A DNA stretch of 10,234 nt. Source: an uncultured Clostridia bacterium. Lineage in GTDB: Bacteria > Bacillota > Clostridia > Oscillospirales > Oscillospiraceae. The notes under the pieces were generated by a model. The model did not search any database and was not told where the DNA came from. It was given only the letters and a program-made list of their open reading frames with translations. The number at the start of each line of letters is the position of its first letter. Position 1 is the stretch's first letter. Below are positions 6,482-10,234 of the stretch, piece by piece. The stretch spans positions 1-10,234 of the forward strand of contig CAMVOG010000070.1 of NCBI GenBank assembly GCA_947169005.1, written 5' to 3'. The position numbers and the translations under genes are program-made.

Positions 6482-7855
6482 ATGCAAAGGAACGTGATAG
6501 AGATTAACACCTATTTTCTGATCGACTATGAAAATGTGAACGGCAGCGGTCTCGCGGGCTGCGAAAAGCTGGGGCGGGAGGACCATATCGTTATTTTCTT
6601 CACCGCCAACGCCAACAAGCTGGATATGCGCCACATTGCGGACCACGGGGAGGCCGCCCTGAACATGATCGAGGTCCCGGCGGGCCGCCAGTCCGCGGAT
6701 ATCCACATCGGCTCCTACCTGGGCTACCTCATCGGCAGCGGCGCGGCGAAGGACCACCGCATCGTCATCGTCAGCAAGGACACGGATTTCGACAATGTGA
6801 TCCGCTTCTGGAAGAACCGGGCGGGCGTCGTCGCCATGCGGCGGCAGCAGATCAAGGCCGCCATGCAGGGCAGCTCCGCCGCCCCCGCTCCGGAAAAGGA
6901 GCCCCGGCCCGCGAAACCGGCTTCCAGGGCGCAGGCCGCCCCCAAGGCAGCCCAGCCCGCGCCCGCGAAGAGCGCCGCCCCCGCCCCGGAAAAGGCCCAC
7001 GGGGAGCAGCAGACCCGGCTTTTGCAGGAGCTGACGGAGGCTCTGCGCAAGGCGGGCTTTGACGCGGACACCGTGGCCGCCGCCGCCCGGCTGGCCCTGC
7101 CCTACTGCGGCGACGAGCAGATCCCCACCGAGACTCACAACGCCCTCCAGGACAAGCTGCCCGCCAACTACCGCAAGCTCTATGAGGTTTTGAAGCCCAT
7201 CCTCCCCCGCTACGGCGCCGTCGGCTCCCGCAAGGCGGGCCCCCAGCGCGGCAAGGACGCCGCCCATCAGGACGCCCCCGCCCCGAAGGAGGAGCCTGTG
7301 ACGGAGGAGGCCCCCGCCGCGCCTGCGGTCGAGGCGGCCCCCGCGCCCGTGGTCGAGGAAGCCCCCGCGCCCGTGGCGGAGGAGGCTCCCGCGCCTGCGG
7401 CGGAAGAAGCCCCCGCCCCCGTGATTGAGGAAGCTCCCGCGCCTGTGGCGGCAGAGGTCCCCGCCCCCGTGGCGGAGGAAGCCCCCGCGCCTGTGGCGGC
7501 AGAGACTCCCGCCCCCGCGGCGGAGGAAGCCCCCGCGCCGAAGGGCCGGAAGACCGCCTCCCGCGCGAGGAAGGCCGCCTCCCCCAGAGGGCAGAAGAAG
7601 GCCCCCCAGGAGCCGGAGAAGGCAGCCCCCAAGGCCCAGGAGAAGGGCCGGGAAAAGTCCGCGCTGAACACGGAGATCCAGCGGCTTCTGAGCGGGGCCA
7701 AGTACTCCAACGAGATCGCCGCCGCCGTGGCCTCCACCGCCGTGAAGCACTTCGGCGAGAAGAACGGAAAGCAGCTCACCTACCGGGCCATCATCTCCAG
7801 ATACGGCCAGGCGGAGGGCCTGGCCATCTACGGCCTTATCAAAAAGCTGCTGTGA
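6482..7855 (+). CDS. PIN/NYN-like ribonuclease-domain protein with EAPAP linker and duplicated C-terminal module
   Basis: Residues 11-125 form a PIN-like (NYN-type) nuclease domain: YFLIDYENVNGSG (Asp15, Glu17), QSADIHIGSYLGYLIG (Asp73) and IVIVSKDTDFDNVIRFW (Asp100, Asp102, Asp104). These acidic residues fit the metal site of this RNase superfamily, so RNA cleavage is the family-based expectation. An Ala/Pro/Lys linker follows (131-173). A helical module sits at 177-244 and a related one at 394-457; both run from a leucine-rich helix to a closing YEVLKPIL or IYGLIKKLL. Between them lie about ten EEAPAPVA-type units (275-353) and a basic stretch rich in Lys and Arg (354-392). The protein is likely cytoplasmic. 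The start is uncertain: ATG 6482 has no ribosome site, while AAAGGA (6486-6491) lies only 2 bases before an in-frame GTG at 6494. No clear promoter was found, so read-through from the MoaF-like gene is likely. Confidence 0.8.
   Translation: MQRNVIEINTYFLIDYENVNGSGLAGCEKLGREDHIVIFFTANANKLDMRHIADHGEAALNMIEVPAGRQSADIHIGSYLGYLIGSGAAKDHRIVIVSKDTDFDNVIRFWKNRAGVVAMRRQQIKAAMQGSSAAPAPEKEPRPAKPASRAQAAPKAAQPAPAKSAAPAPEKAHGEQQTRLLQELTEALRKAGFDADTVAAAARLALPYCGDEQIPTETHNALQDKLPANYRKLYEVLKPILPRYGAVGSRKAGPQRGKDAAHQDAPAPKEEPVTEEAPAAPAVEAAPAPVVEEAPAPVAEEAPAPAAEEAPAPVIEEAPAPVAAEVPAPVAEEAPAPVAAETPAPAAEEAPAPKGRKTASRARKAASPRGQKKAPQEPEKAAPKAQEKGREKSALNTEIQRLLSGAKYSNEIAAAVASTAVKHFGEKNGKQLTYRAIISRYGQAEGLAIYGLIKKLL
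7304..7540 (+). repeat. 24-base in-frame minisatellite coding for EEAPAPVA units
   Basis: Eight full 24-base units (residues 284-347), with a 9-residue unit before and a 6-residue unit after, encode EEAPAPVA and close variants (EAAPAPVV, EEAPAPVI, AEVPAPVA, AETPAPAA). The third codon positions vary between units, so the array is not recently homogenised. Because the unit is a multiple of three, gain or loss of copies would change linker length without shifting frame. Confidence 0.85.
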
Positions 7856-7875
7856 CCCCTTCTCCCCTTTTCCCC

Positions 7876-7904
7876 TTGTAATGCGCGGCGCAACATGCTA
7901 TGAT
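7876..7904 (+). promoter_or_regulatory. Promoter of the uppP operon
   Basis: TTGTAA (7876-7881) and TATGAT (7899-7904) are separated by 17 bases. TGC directly precedes the -10 box, making an extended -10. Transcription should start near 7911, leaving a leader of about 23 bases. No terminator is visible between the nuclease stop at 7855 and this promoter, so some transcription may also enter from upstream. Confidence 0.72.
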
Positions 7905-7933
7905 GAGGCCATGAATGAAAGGGGGCGCTGCCC

Positions 7934-8767
7934 GTGACGCTGAGTATCCTTGAGCTGTTGAAGGTCCTGTTCCTGGGGCTGGTGGAGGGCGTGACCGAAT
8001 GGCTGCCCATCAGCAGCACGGGGCATATGCTGCTGGTGGACGAGTTCATCCGGCTGAACGCCTCGGAAGAATTCAAGGAAATGTTCTTCGTGCTGATCCA
8101 GCTGGGGGCCATTCTGGCCGTGATCCTGCTCTTCTGGAAGAAGATGTGGCCCTTCCGGCTTCCCCGGGAGGGCCGGAGCGTCGTCAAGGTGGACTCCGTC
8201 GTGACCTGGATCAAGGTGGTCATCGCCTGCATCCCCGGCGCGGTGGTCACCCTGCTCTTTGACGACTGGATCGAGGCGCACCTGCACACCCCCGCGGTCA
8301 TCGCCGCGGCGCTGATCGTCTACGGCCTGGCCTTCCTCATCGTGGAGACCCGGGCCAAGGGCAAAACGCCCCGCATCCGGGACCTGGCCCACATCCGCTG
8401 GACGGACGCCCTGCTGATCGGCCTCTTCCAGGTCCTGTCCATCATCCCCGGCACCTCCCGCTCCGGGGCCACCATCATCGGGGCTCTGATCCTGGGGGTC
8501 TCCCGCACGGCGGCGGCGGAGTTCACCTTCTTCCTGGCGGTGCCCGTCATGTTCGGGCTGAGCCTGGTGAAGCTGGCGAAATTCGGCCTCGCCTTTTCGG
8601 GGACGGAACTGGCGATCCTGCTGGTGGGCATGGTTTCCGCCTTCCTGGTCTCCCTGGCGGTGATCCGCTTCCTCATGAGCTACATCAAGAAGCATGACTT
8701 CAAGGTCTTCGGCTGGTACCGGATCGTGCTGGGCCTCGTGCTGCTGGCCTACTTCCTGCTGCGATGA
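7934..8767 (+). CDS. uppP: Undecaprenyl-diphosphatase (UppP/BacA)
   Basis: This integral membrane enzyme removes a phosphate from undecaprenyl diphosphate to regenerate the carrier lipid for peptidoglycan and other wall polymers. It is the classical bacitracin-resistance phosphatase. Both signature regions are complete: GLVEGVTEWLPISSTGHMLL (15-34), with Glu18, Glu22, Ser28 and His31, and IPGTSRSGATIIGAL (171-185), with Arg176 and Ser177. The length of 277 residues is usual for the family, and several hydrophobic segments run to the C-terminus (LGLVLLAYFLLR). The start is GTG 7934, with AGGGGG (7920-7925) 8 bases upstream; ATG codons at 7911 and 7915 are out of frame. The last bases overlap the next gene in ATGA, so the two are probably translated together, which places carrier recycling beside glycan assembly. 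Confidence 0.96.
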   Translation: MTLSILELLKVLFLGLVEGVTEWLPISSTGHMLLVDEFIRLNASEEFKEMFFVLIQLGAILAVILLFWKKMWPFRLPREGRSVVKVDSVVTWIKVVIACIPGAVVTLLFDDWIEAHLHTPAVIAAALIVYGLAFLIVETRAKGKTPRIRDLAHIRWTDALLIGLFQVLSIIPGTSRSGATIIGALILGVSRTAAAEFTFFLAVPVMFGLSLVKLAKFGLAFSGTELAILLVGMVSAFLVSLAVIRFLMSYIKKHDFKVFGWYRIVLGLVLLAYFLLR

Positions 8768-10155
8768 TGAGGCCGACGCGAAAGAACGGGGCGGCGCGGC
8801 CGCCCTTTGCCGACGTCACGGAGATCTTTCTGCTGCTGATGGTCACGCTCTTCCCCCTCTTCCCCGGCTTCAAGGGCTATATCCGGATCAGCGAGGCGAA
8901 GTTTGCCCTCTTCTGCGTGCTCTGCGGAGGCTACGCGGCCGTGATGCTGCTTTTGGGGCTGGAGGGGCTGCTGCGGGGGACCGTGAAAGCCCGTTCTCCC
9001 CTCTCGATGCTGAAAAGCAGCACCTGGCCCCAGCGGCTGGTGCTACTTTATCTCTTGCTCTCCTGGGTCTCCGCCCTGGCCTCTCCCTACTTCCCGCAGA
9101 CGGTGCTGGGGGTGAGCCGCTGGGAGGGGGCGCTGACCATTACCCTTTACGGGCTCTGCTTCCTGCTGGTCTCCGTCTGGGGCCGGGCCCGGGCCCGGCT
9201 GCTGGCGGCGCTGGGAGGGTCCGTCACCCTGCTCTGCCTGCTCTGCGTCCCCCAGTTCCTCGGGCTGAATCCCCTGGGGCTCTACCCCGCCGGGCTGAGC
9301 TGGTTTGACGCGGGGATCAGGTACACGGGGGAATACCTGGGCACCATCGGCAATACGGACCTGCTGGCCTCCTTCCTCTGCCTGGTCATTCCGGTGTTTT
9401 GGGTCGCGCTGCTGCGGCTGCGGGACCGGCGGCGCTTCCTGCTGCTGATTCCCCTGGTCCTCGCCCTCCTCGTGCTGCTGCGGATGCGGGTGCTGGCGGG
9501 CTTCGTGGGCGTGTTCCTGGGCGGACTGATCGCCCTGCCCGCGGTGCTGCCCGCCTCAAAGCGGACCCGGCGGCTCCTGGCCCTGGGCCTCGCCCTGCTG
9601 CTCCTGCTGGGGCTGGCGGCGCTCTTTTTCCTGGACCCGGGCGCGGGCCTGCTCCATGAGCTCCACGAGCTGCTGCGCGGCCATTGGGACCCCGCCTTCG
9701 GCTCCGGGCGGCTGCACATCTGGGGCGAGGTGCTGAAACGAGTTCCGGAGCGGCTGCTTCTGGGCGCTGGGCCGGACACCATGCTTCTGGCTGAGCTGGA
9801 GCCCTTTACCCGCCTGGACGAGGCCACGGGCCGCACCCTCGTTGCCCGGATCGACGTGGCCCACAACGAATATCTGAACGTGCTCTATCACCAGGGGCTC
9901 CCCGCCCTGCTGGCTTACCTGGCGCTGCTGGCGCTGCTGGCCCGCCGCCGCCTGCGGGAGGCACGGGAGCGGCCCCTGGCCGCCATGCTGGGCTCCGCCG
10001 CCCTCTGCTACGCCCTGCAGGCCTTCTTCGGCTTCAGCACCTGCATCGTGGCCCCCCTCTTCTGGCTGGCCCTGGCCCTGCCGGAGGCAGCGGGCAATGG
10101 ACAATTGACAATGGACAATGGACAATTGGGGACCTCTAAAAACTACTGTTTTTAA
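8764..10155 (+). CDS. O-antigen ligase/polymerase-like (Wzy_C) polytopic membrane protein
   Basis: The 463-residue product has many hydrophobic segments (about ten to twelve) and a large extracytoplasmic loop near residues 291-370. The loop carries the ligase/polymerase pattern GSGRLHIWGEVLKRVPERLLLGAGPDTM (313-340 region, Arg316 and His318) and DVAHNEYLNVLYHQGLPALL (364-383, His367, Asn368). Family members join or polymerise undecaprenyl-linked glycans outside the membrane. In a Gram-positive cell the acceptor could be a capsule, secondary wall polymer or glycoprotein. ATG 8764 overlaps the uppP stop in ATGA. A second ATG follows directly at 8767, and no strong ribosome site is seen, which fits coupled translation. 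The final residues from Gly444 are encoded by a heptamer tandem repeat (10092-10126) followed by unrelated sequence to a TAA, so the native C-terminus may have been replaced. Polymerase and ligase cannot be told apart here. Confidence 0.85.
   Translation: MMRPTRKNGAARPPFADVTEIFLLLMVTLFPLFPGFKGYIRISEAKFALFCVLCGGYAAVMLLLGLEGLLRGTVKARSPLSMLKSSTWPQRLVLLYLLLSWVSALASPYFPQTVLGVSRWEGALTITLYGLCFLLVSVWGRARARLLAALGGSVTLLCLLCVPQFLGLNPLGLYPAGLSWFDAGIRYTGEYLGTIGNTDLLASFLCLVIPVFWVALLRLRDRRRFLLLIPLVLALLVLLRMRVLAGFVGVFLGGLIALPAVLPASKRTRRLLALGLALLLLLGLAALFFLDPGAGLLHELHELLRGHWDPAFGSGRLHIWGEVLKRVPERLLLGAGPDTMLLAELEPFTRLDEATGRTLVARIDVAHNEYLNVLYHQGLPALLAYLALLALLARRRLREARERPLAAMLGSAALCYALQAFFGFSTCIVAPLFWLALALPEAAGNGQLTMDNGQLGTSKNYCF
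10092..10126 (+). repeat. Heptamer tandem array inside the 3' end of the Wzy-like gene (locus 3)
   Basis: Five consecutive 7-base words are read: GGGCAAT, GGACAAT, TGACAAT, GGACAAT, GGACAAT. On the minus strand the words are ATTGTCC and ATTGCCC, the latter being the circularly permuted GCCCATT of locus 1 (214-234). As 7 is not a multiple of 3, the array is translated in shifting frames as GNGQLTMDNGQL. A change of one copy would change the C-terminal frame. Confidence 0.75.
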
Positions 10156-10182
10156 GTAGATGGTTACGGGAAGCGTCCTCTG

Positions 10183-10218
10183 GCTTCCCCTTGGGGGAAG
10201 CTGTCGCCCGCAGGCGAC
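10183..10218. repeat. Two-hairpin palindromic element after the Wzy-like gene
   Basis: GCTTCCCC (10183-10190) pairs with GGGGAAGC (10194-10201) around TTG. After one T, GTCGCC (10203-10208) pairs with GGCGAC (10213-10218) around CGCA. No T-run follows the second stem. It lies 27 bases after the TAA and may serve as a 3' processing or weak termination signal, but its form fits a dispersed palindromic repeat of the kind I recall between genes in gut Clostridia. The plan (8-bp stem with TTG loop, then a GTCGC-containing stem) matches the element at 1-36 read on its minus strand. Confidence 0.65.
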
Positions 10219-10234
10219 TTAAGTGACGCCCCAA

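Noticed and set aside
6365..7750. Minus-strand Gly/Leu/Arg-rich frame and other alternative frames across the EAPAP repeat
   Set aside because: A 24-base repeat keeps all frames open. The plus-strand frame has the PIN/NYN motifs outside the repeat, whereas the others are low complexity throughout.
7911..7937. Eight-codon open frame before uppP as a leader peptide
   Set aside because: It begins at the expected transcription start without a ribosome site and shows no codon pattern typical of attenuation. It can arise by chance.

Overview
This is a GC-rich bacterial window of 10,234 bases. It suggests an uncultured Gram-positive anaerobe of the Clostridia, probably of the Oscillospirales type. 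That assignment is inference from four things: strong AGGAGG-type ribosome sites; TTGACA/TATAAT-type promoters; a DHHW protein paired with an MBOAT acyltransferase; and intergenic palindromes and short tandem repeats of a kind I recall from such genomes. No rRNA, tRNA, CRISPR array, insertion sequence or prophage gene was seen.

Layout. Positions 1-320 hold no gene and are packed with three kinds of repeat. A minus-strand gene (379-1572, terminator at 321-361) encodes a PLP-dependent alpha-oxoamine synthase of the BioF/KBL/serine palmitoyltransferase family. Its promoter is at 1667-1695. A tandem-repeat array (1713-1890) separates it from the divergent promoter (1893-1921) of a two-gene operon: a DHHW protein (1954-3117) and an MBOAT O-acyltransferase (3117-4520). 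The operon ends in a clear terminator at 4525-4553. A second promoter of nearly the same design (4556-4584) drives a 595-residue protein that looks like two MoaF units in tandem (4626-6413). Next come a large hairpin and a PIN/NYN-like nuclease with an EAPAP-repeat linker (6482-7855). A further promoter (7876-7904) drives undecaprenyl-diphosphatase (7934-8767), whose stop overlaps the start of an O-antigen ligase/polymerase-like membrane protein (8764-10155). The last 79 bases carry a two-hairpin palindromic element.

How the genes fit together. Two operons concern the cell envelope. DHHW plus MBOAT is the standard pair for O-acylating an exported glycan. UppP recycles the undecaprenyl carrier, and the Wzy/WaaL-like protein would join lipid-linked glycans. 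The alpha-oxoamine synthase could supply a long-chain base or another amino-ketone, but no partner gene is present to decide. The MoaF-like and nuclease genes have no obvious link to the envelope genes.

The points most worth following are the double MoaF protein, the degenerate repeats that keep a strict 7-base period (at three loci, one of which encodes the C-terminus of a protein), and the two promoters sharing a spacer motif. No complete new defence or mobile system was identified.
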